Shown here: one piece after another, positions 33,579 to 45,039 of the stretch
Layout of the letters: every line of letters begins with the position of its first letter
Numbering within the stretch: position 1 is the first letter of the stretch
Assembly: GCA_025558075.1 (NCBI GenBank)
Contig: JAHLKF010000002.1
Coordinates: 310,001-374,000, forward strand
Origin: Gaertneriomyces semiglobifer
Lineage: Eukaryota > Chytridiomycota > Chytridiomycetes > Spizellomycetales > Spizellomycetaceae
Length of the DNA stretch: 64,000 nucleotides
Direction: 5' to 3'
Notes under the pieces: generated by a model
The model's input: the letters and a program-made list of their open reading frames with translations, nothing else
Database searches by the model: none
What the model was told of the DNA's origin: nothing
Made by a program: the position numbers and the translations under genes

Positions 33579-34371
33579 ATGGACAAGTTCGTTGTCCGCC
33601 TTAAGCGGAACCCAGAGCTGTCAACGGCAAAGAAAGTGCTAGGTGTGGAAAATACACCCTGTTTTAAAACCAGGGGCCGCGCCCGTTTCAACGAAGTTCA
33701 ATATGTGAACCCCAGCAATGGACACCAGAAAGCGAACGCGAGTTCAAGTGCGAAAGCGTACTGGAAGCATCGACATTCAAAGCTTGCGTTGCAAGCGGCG
33801 GCAAAAAGTAGCAAGATCCTTCAGGGTGTCAAGATTTACGTGAACGGTTTGTGCTTCAACTGTAAAAGTCGCGCGATGGGATGAATTAACTGAACGACAC
33901 CTGCGGTATCGCATTCAGGGTTAGTAGGAGTAATGGATGATTTGGAATTCCGTAAACTTGTACAGAGCAATGGCGGGGAGATAAGGTGACTTGCTAGTTC
34001 GTGTTTGTACCGTGAATCACATCGTACTAATGGACGGTCTACCATTTAGCATGCAGCTTCGCCAGCGAACAGTTAGCCATATGATTTGCACTTCTCTTTG
34101 CGGGAAAAAGTCAGAGAAAGTCTTCATGGCTCGAACAAGCGCCTTGAAAGTGGTGCGGCCGGAATGGGTGATCGACTCTGTCAAAAATGGGAAACGATTA
34201 CCTGAGAGCGCTTACAAGGTCTTGAGCAGCGAGGTAAACCGGCAATGTTTAGTGCCAGCTGGTATGGATCGTGTTGTCTTATCTCTCATCATGTAGACTC
34301 AGAAAAGCGCCAACGATGTTATATATGAAAAGGTAGCGAATACGTGAGAAAGCGGGCTTTTCAGCTACCCG
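33579..34371 (+). CDS. REV1-type BRCT-only protein
   Basis: Four exons of about 215 codons. After a basic N-terminal part (MDKFVVRLKRNPEL to about residue 85) comes KILQGVKIYVNG, then DDLEFRKLVQSNGGEI, VSHMICTSLCGKK and VVRPEWVIDSVKNGKRLPES. This is the order seen in the BRCT domain of the translesion polymerase REV1 (IYVNGYT, LHGG, THIIATNL, VIRPEWIVESI). An intron with a TACTAATG branch precedes the third block. A last exon (TQKSANDVIYEKVANT) ends at 34371. No Y-family polymerase domain follows: the ISN1 gene on the other strand ends only 110 bp away. So this is a BRCT-only relative or a truncated REV1, not a full polymerase. Confidence 0.65.
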
Positions 34372-34482
34372 AACTCTTTATTTTCCCAAGTAAATATTCT
34401 AAGGCGGCAGAACTGTACATGTGCAAGCTCCCAGACGAGCATACTAGATATTTAATGCAAGAAGAAACAATGTGAAAGGACC

Positions 34483-36023
34483 CTACTGAGTGGGCTCTTT
34501 ACGCTTGAGACCGTTTAAAGGTCTGCGCTGATCTAATTGGACACACAGGTCGGTCAGGACCTCGGCAGTTTCCTCAGGACTAGTGATCCAAGCAGTACAA
34601 CAAGCCGTGCGAGTGGCAATGTCATTTCCGGTAGACAAGAACTGCAGAAGAGCACGACGTTGTTAGTTAATGCGAGTCCGCAACTAGTGAGTCATGCAGT
34701 CACCTTACCTGATCTCCAACGTGGAGAGTTTCATTGCCTTCAGCGCCCAGAATCTGCTGCAACATCTGAACACCAATCAATTTGTTACCGATATCGACCC
34801 ACACGTCGCTTCCGCCGTTGAACGCGCAGAATGGTAGCGGAGGTTGACCTGAGCGGATCAGATTGGCGTGTTGCTGATTGTTCAACCTACGTTGAGCGGC
34901 TAACGCAAATTCGTCCTATACAAGAAACACGGAAAGTGTGAGCAACACGCCGCAAAATTCATGACATGGGTCATGCAACAGGCTGCATACCAGTTGTTCA
35001 CGGGTCAAAGAGGCATCATCGTTGTGCACAACACCGATGGCTCGATCCTTTCTCAAGATTGTCACTTTGTCGGAGAGTCCCGTTTCACGAGCACATTCTT
35101 CGACTGTGCTTTGAGCGAGATTCAAAAGCTCGGTAATCCGGGCGGAGTCCTTGGACCAAGCCTGTACACTCTCCGTTTGGTATGTCTCTGGCTGCATATA
35201 GACCAGGTGGTTGCTCTCAACGTCATAGCGGAACAAATAGTTACATTCACCACCTAGTGATGGATGAAGTTAGCATTAAATGTCATAGTCATCCCGACGG
35301 CTAGAAAACCGTACCTAAAACGTAGAACCTCCCAAGCGCTTCCTTGCTCAGGCCAGAGTCCTTGAACCCGTCCAACAAACCCCACAATCGTTGTTCGTAT
35401 CGTTTGGCATCACCAGGGTATCCGGCGGCAGTAACAATGGCGACATAGAGCCCGTGACGCAGTAGGTCTACAAGAAGACGGACCAGTTTGGAGTCTTTAG
35501 CAAAGTCGGCGCCGTCTGCGTACAAAGTCATGTCTCCATCAAACGTAATCATTTTGATGGTTGGTGCAATTGCCATGACCTGAGCATCGTTAAGGATCGC
35601 TCGAACATCGTTGAAACTGGGTGGAACAAACCGTCTTGCAGAAATGGATCTTTTAGTATCCTGCCGCATGAAACTGTCTTTCAACGGCAAGGGTGTGAAG
35701 AACCGCCCAATGGACGGAACCAGCGTTGATAGCCGAGACAGTTCCGGGAGCTTTCCTTGTTGGTGCAGCATATGATCAACGATTAGTTCCTCAATGCACT
35801 CCAGAATCTCCGAGTATCGGTCTACATTGGTTCGGCCATTCTCAGTGTCGTTGGGTGTGACAGGGACGTCCACTTCTTCTTCAAGGCCCAGCCCTGCTAG
35901 CCGTGTAGACGCCGGGCGGGTGTGAAGGACGAACGGGGTCAAGAGGAGGGATTTGATGAACTCGATGAATGCATCACGTTTGTGAGCGCGAGTGTGATAG
36001 TTGATACTGTAGAGAGAAGTCAT
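34483..36023 (-). CDS. ISN1: IMP-specific 5'-nucleotidase
   Basis: Exon 1 starts at 36023 (MTSLYSINYHTRAHKRDAFI) and holds the N-terminal family domain and the HAD-type motif ITFDGDMTLYADG, whose two Asp act as nucleophile and acid/base. VAIVTAAGYPGDAKRYEQRL follows. The next exons carry ECNYLFRY, LGECNY-type residues, HNDDASLTREQL and PLPFCAFNGGSDVWVDIGNK. The late GNETLHVGDQ with FLSTGNDIATR is the distal HAD motif that binds Mg. ISN1 hydrolyses IMP to inosine in purine turnover and is found mainly in fungi and some protists. The ATG at 36227 of the longer frame is less likely, because the protein family begins with TSLY-type sequence. Confidence 0.93.
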
Positions 36024-36882
36024 TTTTACGGTGTGAAATCGCCGGCCAGGATGTGAGGCTGCGAGGAAGTGCTTCCTGAACGAACGCTTGATGCAATGAC
36101 AGCAGATGCTTTCGGAAGTGCGAAAATAAACTGTGATAAGGTATGCAAAATTGTACCGCGGACGGGAACTTTTGTTTAAACCAAAAAATAGGATTGGACA
36201 AACGGTAACAACGACTGGCAGAAGCAACTAGCAGGCGAGGGAGACGTCTTCACAAGCGATATCTAGATCCAGCTGGCTGATGTTCTCCTGGTAAGGCATG
36301 AAGAGAAGACTCAACAACAACCTTCAAAAGGGAAGCCTTGGAACAATTCATTAAATTGACTTATCGATATCATGATATAAACAGCCATGTCATAAGTCGT
36401 GCAAGATCAGATTCGAACTAACAAGGGTCGTATGCAAACGTGAGAGCAGAACAAACGCTGCTGATGTTGAATTCAGGTCTTGGGCACTATCCATGAGGTA
36501 ATCTTCCTCAAACACCTTTTTTCCAGGGCTCGAGGGTTACAAAAGGTTGAGAAACAGTTTCCGTGTCCTCCGTTCCTGCGAAAGAGCATCCGTAGAATAG
36601 ATCAGCAATGGTGGTGGAAGCATGGTGTCTATAGGCGACGGTATCAGATATCATGCATGGCTACGGCAAGGCGAGAGCCTTTGAACATGCAGTGTGAGCG
36701 GCGGGCAGATAAATGCTGACAATTTGCGCCGGAGCCAAAATCTTCTAATGTTTATCAATAACACTTTCTAACTAGATAGGCTCCGCGCGGTTCAGACTAC
36801 TTCGATGAGTGACGGAACCAAACTCGGATATTCTCCATAACTAGCTCCAGTGCCTAGTATAAATCGTTTCTAGGAGTGTAAA
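36024..36882. other. Divergent promoter region, ISN1 / UreG
   Basis: About 0.86 kb without a supported frame. AT-rich patches occur near 36350-36380. No specific element is claimed. Confidence 0.5.
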
Positions 36883-37844
36883 ATGAGTGGCCAACAACAA
36901 CAGCAACAGAACGTGCGCCTAGAGGTACATCATCCTTCTTACTCAGGCCCAACTGCTTCAGGCAATCACCGGCATGCGCATTCGCACTCGCACGATCATA
37001 GCCATGGAGGGGATCACGGCCACACCCATGAGATTATGGAATCGCCAGGACGGTTTCTGGAGCGCGAAACACCTCTTTACGGCGTGCGCGATTGGAAAGA
37101 ACGAGCATTCACTGTGGGCATAGGTGGCCCCGTTGGATCTGGAAAGACCGCTTTGATGCTGGCACTTTGTCGAGCCCTTCACCCACGATACTCCATTGCG
37201 GCTGTAACCAACGATATCTTTACCCGTGAGGATGCAGAATTCTTGGTCCGCCACAACGCGCTGCCCGATCACAACCGAATCAGGGCAATTGAGACAGGAG
37301 GGTGTCCCCATGCCGCCATCCGCGAGGATATCTCGGCAAATTTGGAGGCCTTGGAGCAGTTACATGCAGAGTTTGGAACAGAACTGTTGCTGGTTGAAAG
37401 TGGAGGCGACAACTTGGCAGCCAATTACTCCAGAGAATTGGCCGACTACATCATATACGTAAGATGAATCGCACGTTGGATAGCAAATTGCAAATGCTAA
37501 TCCTGATCACTACACGATAGGTGATCGACGTATCCGGCGGAGACAAAATCCCGCGTAAAGGCGGTCCAGGTATCACGCAGTCGGATTTGCTCGTTGTCAA
37601 CAAAACCGACCTCGCCCATATTGTCGGCGCGGATTTGGGTGTCATGGATCGTGATGCTGCCAAGATGAGAGATGGTGGTCCCACTGTGAGTTGTGCATCG
37701 GCTTCGGCGTCTCGCCGGAGTGGAGTAGATTGTCTAACCTGTATCGTCCAGATTTTCGCCCAAGTGAAAAACGGAGTCGCCGTTGATGACATTATTGAAC
37801 ATATTCTCACCGCTGCCAAGGCCGCTGAAGCCATCAACCACTAG
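36883..37844 (+). CDS. ureG: Urease accessory GTPase UreG
   Basis: Three exons. The N-terminal 50 residues are rich in Gln and His ([20 protein letters not shown]), a likely nickel-binding extension. The SIMIBI GTPase core follows: P-loop [46 protein letters not shown] and [13 protein letters not shown]. After intron 1 (about 37465-37521) come [16 protein letters not shown] and the base-recognition motif VVNKTDL. Intron 2 begins GTGAGTTG at about 37685 and leads to the last exon [19 protein letters not shown]. UreG hydrolyses GTP to drive nickel delivery to urease with UreD and UreF, so the organism probably makes active urease. The neighbours are not urease genes. Confidence 0.96.
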
Positions 37845-38229
37845 AGGTAGTCATAGCGAGACTGATCGGCAGAAATTGAGGTACGCTCGCCTGTTGTCGT
37901 TTCCATTCTCGAGGTAGCATCTATAGACGCAGACGTAGAGAATAGAGCTAGCGTTCACCCATAGCTTCAACGTCAGCAACATGCTACGCTTCTGTTTCGG
38001 GAGTATATATGGTGCAATATTCAAGTATGTACACGAAAGGATAAAATTGTACATCACACATCCGTGCATGATGATATCGTTGAGCACACCAACTTGAAGT
38101 TCGAAGAGAAGAGCAACGCATGAAGCATGGGTCGTCGGTATCAGAAAAGCGTTGGCTGCCTTAAATATTTGGCAAAGGTCGCTCGTCTACCTACGAGGGA
38201 GTTAGAATGATCCCAAAGAGTGGACATAA

Positions 38230-38424
38230 TTACAAATTGTCTCTGACCTTGGGTACTTCAAGCCCAGCGGCCCTATCTTTCGATACTCGATTTGCCTTTC
38301 TTACGATAAAGCTGACCATGCCTGTAGCGTTTAATGCCAATAGAAGGGTTGATCCAATGAGGAAACCACCAATAGCCTTATGGGCAAAGTTGGCAACCCG
38401 CGTGCCTGTCGCTGGATGGGTCAT
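38230..38424 (-). CDS. COX14-like small mitochondrial membrane protein
   Basis: A 64-codon single frame with one membrane helix (about residues 17-39, AIGGFLIGSTLLLALNATGM) after an N-terminal GTRVANFAHK and before a basic stretch (RKANRVSKDR). Size, position of the helix and the xxRxAxxxHK lead resemble COX14/C12orf62, an assembly factor that binds newly made COX1 in the inner mitochondrial membrane. The family is short and poorly conserved, so the name is tentative. It lies head to head with HAT1, 172 bp apart. Confidence 0.45.
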   Translation of the reverse strand: MTHPATGTRVANFAHKAIGGFLIGSTLLLALNATGMVSFIVRKANRVSKDRAAGLEVPKVRDNL

Positions 38425-38596
38425 GATTTATATCTATGGTGTCGAGAGCGATGGCTGTCTTTGCTATAGGCTCCTTTGTGTTGCAGGTCGTTGTTATCAG
38501 GAGCACAAGTCACTCGGCGAGAGTCGCGACGGTTTCTGGACAAAAGATCGCTTTAAATTTAATGAACGACAACGAGTGTTGACACAGCCAGTGACA

Positions 38597-40358
38597 ATGA
38601 CCATGGCAGAAGACGGAGAGCGGAGCACAAAAAGGAGGAGAATAGGTATTTTGTACTGAAGGGTTGAGGTGGAGCACAAGTCGCTTACACAGTGAGCCCT
38701 CCAGACCCAGAAGAAGACGGGGACGAAGCTCCTCAACGGCCATTGGGACCATGGGAGGTTTCGGCGAATGAATCGTTGAAGCTTGCTCTCGGTATGTGTA
38801 TATTAGCCCTATGTTACCAAAAGAGTATGCGACTGATTCACAAATGAAATTGTTCATCTAGTGAATAGCGTCGACTTCATCGGTACAGATGTCGACCCCA
38901 ACGTCATTTTCTCGCCGGAATTTACATACCCTGTCTTTGGCGAAGAGGAAGTCATATTTGGCTACAAGGACTTGGAAGTGAATGTGAGCGACCATTTGTT
39001 TGTCACAAAAAAGAATCGCGTCGCGCAGAAGCTTATACGCTGGCTGCCGTAGCTGTATTATGCCGCAGGATCTCTCGATACGTATATGGATATCCAGTAC
39101 CGAGAGAAATGCGATGCTGTGTCTAGTACGAATACAACGAGGCCACCCGATGATGTCGAAGCCATTATGACCAAGCTGCTTCCCCAAGGTACCAGCCGTT
39201 TTTACGAACACGCCTGAAGTAATCTAAGCTGAACCTATTCCATAGGTTTCACTACCGACCTTAAGGAGTTTAAGAGTGCTGTTCACCAATCACAGTCGTC
39301 CTTTAAACCTATGGGAGAAAAAATCAGTGATTACCAAATTGAAGAGAGCGATTCCGTATTCGAGCTTTACAAAGTATGTCCATAACAGCGAGGGATAGCC
39401 AGACTTGCGATCTTATTGGCTTACCATCTCATGAGCATGTAGTGTGATTTCACGACTCCGGGGTTCAAAGAGTACCATCGCCGACTGCAACTCTTCCTGC
39501 TGTGGATGATCGAGGGCGCGTCATTTATAGAAGAAGACGACGACAGATGGCATGCATTGCTCGTTTTTGAACGAACTGGAGAAAACGACAATTACTTGTA
39601 TTTGATCGTGGGGTACATGACCTACTATGAGTTCTTTTTCTATCCGAATAAGAAAAGGATGCGGATCAGTCAGTTCTTGGTATTGCCTCCGTATCAGGGA
39701 CAAGGACATGGATCTGCTCTATATCGTTCTGCATACTCAATGTTCCTCGATGACACGGAGATTGCAGAGGTGACAGGTAAGCACTTTTTGTAGGAGTTTT
39801 GGAATGTATTGTTACGGCAAAACTCATCCATGCTCATCAGTGGAAGATCCCAACGAGACGTTCTGTGACTTGCGCGACCGATGTGATCTGCAATATCTCT
39901 TGCAGAATGGAGTATTCGAAGGCCTAAAAGCGCCAGTAACTCCAGCCAAGCTAAAGGAGATTGCCAGCAAATTTAAATTGGCGCAGGTGAGGCCACGATG
40001 TTCAAAAAAACTTTGAATCGGCTGTCCTGCTCTCAACTGACATCGGTGACTGGGTCATCAGCGGCAAGCCGATCGATGCGTTGAAATGGGGCTCTTGCGA
40101 AGCCTGAACACCAAAAACAGGAGAGCGTACAAGGCGTACCGTCTACAAGTGAAGCGTCGCATCTATCTGCGCAATCGGGTATGGCATCTGCATTCAATCC
40201 ATCATGTACTGAAAGACATTCACTGATTGACACATGCTGTCCTTGTCCAGGAGGCGTTACTGTTGCTCGATGCTCAAACGCGGCTGCAAAAGCTTGAAGA
40301 AACGTATGCAGATCTCGAAGAGGACTATCGTCGGATATACGAGCCTCTAAGCTCTTAG
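38597..40358 (+). CDS. HAT1: Histone acetyltransferase type B catalytic subunit HAT1
   Basis: Gene of about eight exons. The acidic start (MAEDGERSTKRRR, then DPEEDGDEAPQRP) leads to ESLKLAL, VNSVDFIGTDVDPNVIFSPE and FTYPVFGEEEVIFGYKDLE, the HAT1 N-terminal domain. The GNAT core includes FLLWMIEGASFIEEDDDRWH, TYYEFFFYPNKKRMRISQF and the acetyl-CoA loop LPPYQGQGHGSALY. VEDPNETFCDLRDRCDLQYL is followed by a C-terminal helical part joined by an intron after FKLAQ (QADRCVEMGLLRSLN, AYRLQVKRRIYLRNR) and a coiled end. HAT1 acetylates newly made histone H4 at Lys5 and Lys12 with its RbAp46/48 partner before chromatin assembly. The 3' end is at 40358. Confidence 0.95.
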
Positions 40359-40489
40359 GTGGATGGATATTCACAGCGAGACATCGGTCATCTTCGATGG
40401 GTCCCAGCACCACTTGGTTGGCGCGGCTCCTCCCCCGTGCAGTAGCACGAAAACTACTTTCCTTCACCGTGCGCACGACATCAATATGT

Positions 40490-40863
40490 TCATATGCTAA
40501 AGTAGTCTTTTGTGAATGTATACACGTCTGACGGCTTCCTGTGCAGCACAAGCTGAAGGTAATCTGCCAGCATGTCCTTGAGTTCGGGATGCGCGGCAAT
40601 ATATTCTTGTTGGCGATCTTGGATTTCCGTCTGTAAAGGAATTTGAGCATCGTCCAATGAGTGAATTCACGAACATATAACCATGCTCACCTTCTTCAGT
40701 TGATATTCGGATAGTAGTTCTATGTTGCCGCCAAAGTCGGGCAAGTCAATGTCGCCAGCAGAGCCTGCATCGATAGGCATTAAGTTACCTTGTAAGCCCA
40801 ATCCTTACTTGTAGACTTACTGTCAACATGTGCGGGCGGTGGTTGGGTAGTTGCCTCTTCCAT
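40490..40863 (-). CDS. Small RIIa-domain (dimerization/docking) protein
   Basis: A previously easy-to-miss three-exon gene of about 86 codons. Exon 1 from 40863 (MEEATTQPPPAHVD) has a GTAAGT donor inside a Ser codon. Exon 2 reads SAGDIDLPDFGGNIELLSEY. Exon 3 after a TTTACAG acceptor gives IQDRQQEYIAAHPELKDMLA and YLQLVLHRKPSDVYTFTKDY, then a stop. The last part has the pattern of the RIIa fold: two helices with a Lys/Arg-Pro-x-Asp turn and a final aromatic helix. It resembles RIIAD1 (RIANEKYLRTHKEVE, FLKRPDNILEFAADYF). Such small proteins dock on AKAP-type helices in cilia. It is divergent from RRP7, 203 bp apart. Function is inferred from the domain only. Confidence 0.68.
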
Positions 40864-41066
40864 CTTAAACAATCGAACATATCATTGGCTTCCAACAAGA
40901 CATCTTCATGGCTGGAACGCAACGGCGGAGTTCAGCGAGGCAGCTCACGTAAGTACCTCACGTGCTCATCTTTGCATCACATGGCATATCACGTGTGTCT
41001 CAATGTTTTTGACCAAACCGCGCTCCTTGAGAGCTTTGACAATTCTGCGAACAACGAGGACAACCC

Positions 41067-42207
41067 ATGGCTAACATGAAAAAGCAAGCGAGAGCAAACA
41101 AGAAAAAGGCAGCGGGAGGGGTTGCCCGTGCAGAAAAGCAGGCAAGTCCTGAACCTGCCGTCCAGCCGGCATCATGCCCGACACCGCCAAAGCCAACCGA
41201 CGGCTCCAAAAATGCTACAGAACCCCTCTCTCTCTTTGCCCAATTCCGCATTCTTCCCATCACCATGCCTCCACTCTCAGTCTCCACCGAACCCCTGCTC
41301 TCTTTTACACAACACGTGAGATCTGCTGTCACCCAACAGGACGTCACACACCAACTCTACATCCGGGCGCACGAAGCACGCAAGAAGGCCTCTACGTCCT
41401 CTACGACTGTTGAAGACAATGAAGATGACGAGGTGTTACCGCTTGGCCGAACACTGTTTGTGGTAAACATACCCGCCGATGCCACTGAGCGTCATCTTGC
41501 GCGACTGTTTCGGCGATGTGGCAGGATAGAACGGGTAATATGGCACAATGATCATAAAGATCTATACATACCGGGTGTGCATCGGTCAGGGTCGCAGGCG
41601 CATATTGTGTTTGTGGACGATGGCGCGGTGGAGAGAGCGATAGGGATGAAACTTAGAAGAAGAGTGTGGTCTGCGGAGGTGGAAGAAGCAGCGGAAGTCG
41701 AGTCGCAAGAGGGAGAAAAGCAGGTAGCGCAAGGTTTAGCCAAGTGGATATCACAATATTTGACGAGTCGGCCCAAGCTTGCCGACTTGCAACAGGTGAC
41801 GGATGTGTCACTGGTTGCGTTTGAAGATGCAGAGCGCGAGGCTGCGCTAGAAGCGGAGCGCAGACGCAACATGCCCGATGAAGATGGTTTCGTAACCGTC
41901 ATGCGCGGGCGTGGGCGGAAGAACATGAATGCTGATGGCCAGGGAGCGTCAGTAGCTGCAACGAGTGCGGAGGAAGCGAAGAAGTTGAAACCGAAGAAAA
42001 AGGAGTTGGTGGACTTTTACCGATTCCAGATGCGTGAATCGAAACGAAACCGTGAGTACTTTCTGAGAACTTTGGGTTGTAGCTATGGTGGTGACTGACT
42101 GTCGTTGGTTGGTGCTTCTAGAACTGGCGGATCTACGACGAAAGTTTGAAGAAGACAAACAGAGAATTGCTGCGCTCAAATCAAGCAGGAGATTCAAACC
42201 TTACTAG
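41067..42207 (+). CDS. RRP7: Ribosomal RNA-processing protein 7 (RRP7/RRP7A)
   Basis: Two exons. After a basic Lys/Ala-rich start, FAQFRILPITMPPLS opens the RRP7 N-terminal region; LPLGRTLFVVNIPADATERH and VIWHNDHKD to SQAHIVFVDDGAVERAIGM form the RRM-like fold. The C-terminal RRP7 domain shows NMPDEDGFVTVMRGRGRK, KKKELVDFYRFQMRESKRN and, after a short intron, LADLRRKFEEDKQRIAALKS. The conserved end KSSRRFKPY matches the family (K..RKFKP.). RRP7 works in the UTP-C subcomplex of the small-subunit processome in the nucleolus, in 40S assembly. The start could also be the Met at residue 4. Confidence 0.92.
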
Positions 42208-42356
42208 TGTGACGTCAATAAATTATGATCATATCTTCCTTCTCATTTTCTGTAATTTATTACGAAACGGTCGTTATTTTGCCTAAATACATATCAGATG
42301 CAGTGATCGAGGTGAGGTCTCGCAGGTTGAAGGAGGTGCTGTCCGCCGCCATCCGA

Positions 42357-44024
42357 CTACCAGACGCCGGGGATGAAGCGATATGGCACGCGCTTGCAGT
42401 ATTCCTCCCAGTCTGATCCATATTTCTCACGGCATTTGTGTTCATCACGGGTTTCCCGATGGATGAGGAGAATGGCGAAGTAGAAAGCGTAAAAGTATGG
42501 AATAGGTGAATCAAAGCCAGCGCACATGCACCAGGAAAGCGCCATAATCCAGTCAGCTGGTTGGTAACAAAAAGTTCGATCAGTTCAGTTCGCGAATGCT
42601 GTGGACGTTAGGCGAGGAAACAGTCATGCTTACCGGTGTAATTTACATGCCTAGCGCGACCCCACCAACCATCGCACAGGAGTTTGGTCCCGCGCTTTGT
42701 TTGAATGTACTTCAAGTTCCTAACGCTTGGGTGGTCGGGCGTGGTGCGGAACATGTTTTTTTGGTTGTTGATGGTGCGGAAGAGTAAGAGACCAGTGGCA
42801 TTCAGGGCCATAATGCCTAGCAGTGACAACGGGGAATGTGCCGTTGGCTTGTACGCTTCATGGAGCGCCTGTAAGGTGTACGTAAACGGTACCCATCCCA
42901 AGTCGCCGAAGCTCAGCATGAACCTAACAATGTTGAACACATTGATCGGTTACAAAGCGTTACAAAACGAGCGAAATAATCAAGGCAACATACCCGAAAC
43001 CATCAGTGGTGATATCCATGGTAGTGAGGATAGCAGGCTCGAAATATTGCGCGTCCAACACATAATATCCCTCAAAGAGTAGGATTAAACACATGCTAGG
43101 CGAGACGGAGCCATACCGAACATATTGTTTACAGGCTGCAGCGACGTTGATGAGACTCCAGCCCACCAATCCAGGTCGGAGCTCACAAAAATACTTCAGG
43201 TCGAACCAGCCCCACAAGCGTGGGTTGAGTTCTCTTCCCATGTAGAAATCGTAGTGCGGGTAGCCCGAGTTTCCGTTGATCGACAATATCACTGGATCGT
43301 CATCACTGGAAGAACGGAAGGAGCGGATATACAGGAATATGGCCTGGGCGGTACTGTAAATCCCGGCGGCGACACCCAGTTGCACCATGTTATCGGCAAT
43401 CCAGAGAAGTGGAGATAGCCCGTACTGAAAAACGGTAACAACGACGGTGAGGTATGTGACCACCATGCAGGGGAACGCGTTTATTTTGTACTCCAGGCGT
43501 TCTCCAGTTGGAAGTTCAACGCCTTGCATATACGTTCCGGGGAGAAGCCCGTAAAGTAGAGATTGGAAGAGCATCCAACCAATTACGGCGGCAAACGCGC
43601 CAGGCGAGAAAAAGGTGGTATCATCGATGCGATGTAGGATAAACTGAACCGGGTCGGCGTAGAAGGCTTTTGGGGGACATCCGGCGGTAGGAGAGCACAA
43701 GAGCTGGAGGCCAATTGCAGTAAGAAATGTTCCAATTAGGACCACTACAGTTAAGTGTGGTCCTAAGAACTCGAATGAAGTAGTCGTTTCGGGAATGTAC
43801 GGTAACTTTGCATTTAGTGTTCTCGTTTCCACTTCTTCCACTTGAGTGCGCTCTCCGGAGACGGACTTCGAAGGCGAGCCTTCGCGAGAATGAGATCCTC
43901 TAAGAGTACGCGCAGCGATAGGTTGTTCGTCTTTATCGTCCTCTACGGCCGCCCGATCCGGCAGCACCTGAGTCAGGTCCTCAGAGGTCTTTTTAGCATG
44001 TCTCTTCCTGGCACCCGCCGCCAT
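42357..44024 (-). CDS. ERG24: Delta(14)-sterol reductase (ERG24 / lamin B receptor family)
   Basis: Spliced gene with several exons. A basic, Ser-rich N-terminus of about 80 residues precedes multiple membrane helices ([54 protein letters not shown]). [20 protein letters not shown] and [17 protein letters not shown] are family blocks. After an intron come [19 protein letters not shown] and the reductase signature [17 protein letters not shown]. The last exon gives [38 protein letters not shown] and the invariant end [11 protein letters not shown]. The enzyme uses NADPH to reduce the C14-15 double bond in ergosterol synthesis in the ER. The close family member ERG4 lacks this exact N-terminal pattern, but confusion between ERG24 and ERG4 cannot be fully excluded. 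Confidence 0.88.
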
Positions 44025-44059
44025 CTTTCCGGTCTCTCTCCAGAGTCCTCGTAATCTCT

Positions 44060-44106
44060 GCCCGTAGCCGCTCTCTTTCTCTCTCTGTCTCTCTATCTCT
44101 CTCGCT
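44060..44106. repeat. CT-rich tract in ERG24 5' region
   Basis: A run of CTCTCTTTCTCTCTCTGTCT and similar lies just upstream of the ERG24 start; on the ERG24 strand it is a GA tract in the presumed 5' UTR or promoter. GA/CT tracts often keep promoters open; that role is inferred. Confidence 0.6.
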
Positions 44107-44324
44107 CACCCTCAGCCGGAATCATCACCATAAGAAACCTCACACCTCAGTTGCGGACGCATCGAACGCGATGCGCGCTGTCCGACTGGGGTTAAAGCCC
44201 TATTTAAATTGCACCTTAATTCGCCGAGTAGCTTTTGTTCGACATGAACAATTTGTTTTGTAGGCGACGGAACGCAAGGATTGAAGGAGAGAAAGAGAGA
44301 GAGGACACATATTGAATAGCAGAG

Positions 44325-44687
44325 ATGAGGATCCTTAGAGCTTCGATACACATGTCCGCAAGGGCTATGCGTCGCGCAAAGAAACCAAGCGCCTCTTTTC
44401 GTGCATCACCGATCCCTGCCATGGCTGCTGCTGCCGCCGGTGCCGCTCGGAGTCCTCTCTCCACTGCTGATATGCCAAAATCTATTCATACTGGCCCGCC
44501 TGTCTCCAGCGTCCTGGATGCTTTGAGGTCAACGACAGATGGAGGAACCGGATTGACCGCAGAGGCCCGTAGCGCTCTCCTCTCCCTCATCGATGAGGCT
44601 GAAGATGAAGAATCTAATGGGTGTGTTTTCCAGTCGTGTCGTTCATGCTGCAGGCGGGAAGATAAGACCAATGCCTTCCTTTGCTAA
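44325..44687 (+). CDS. Hypothetical small protein with mitochondrial-type N-terminus
   Basis: A frame of 120 codons, or slightly fewer if a 33-nt intron (GTGTGT...CTGCAG) is removed near 44619. The N-terminus MRILRASIHMSARAMRRAKK is strongly basic with no acidic residues and then Ala/Ser-rich, as in mitochondrial presequences. A helical acidic part, LTAEARSALLSLIDEAEDEE, follows. No family was recognised. It is divergent from ERG24 across about 300 bp. Further exons downstream cannot be excluded. Confidence 0.42.
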   Translation: MRILRASIHMSARAMRRAKKPSASFRASPIPAMAAAAAGAARSPLSTADMPKSIHTGPPVSSVLDALRSTTDGGTGLTAEARSALLSLIDEAEDEESNGCVFQSCRSCCRREDKTNAFLC

Positions 44688-45039
44688 TTTATATTATTGT
44701 GGACGAACGCAGTGTAATAACCGTTCGTCATTTTCCAACAACCTAGGATGAATAGTGGCCGCATACACCGCCCTTGGACATAGCCATGACTGGTAAGGAT
44801 GTTTCCGTTGTCGCTTTTAGAAAATTGAAATCTTACTCTCTGTATCTGGTAGATGTGAACCACGAAATGCATGTATACTTTACCAGGCATTGAGAGTACG
44901 CCCGCTTGCCATCCGTCACCAACTTCTTTGAAAATGATCATTATTTCGTGGAGGCATTTTCTCAAATACATTTGACTTTTTATTGCTTTGAACCAATCAA
45001 CAATGTTCGAGCTGAACTTTGAGAGTGTTCTGGACTACT

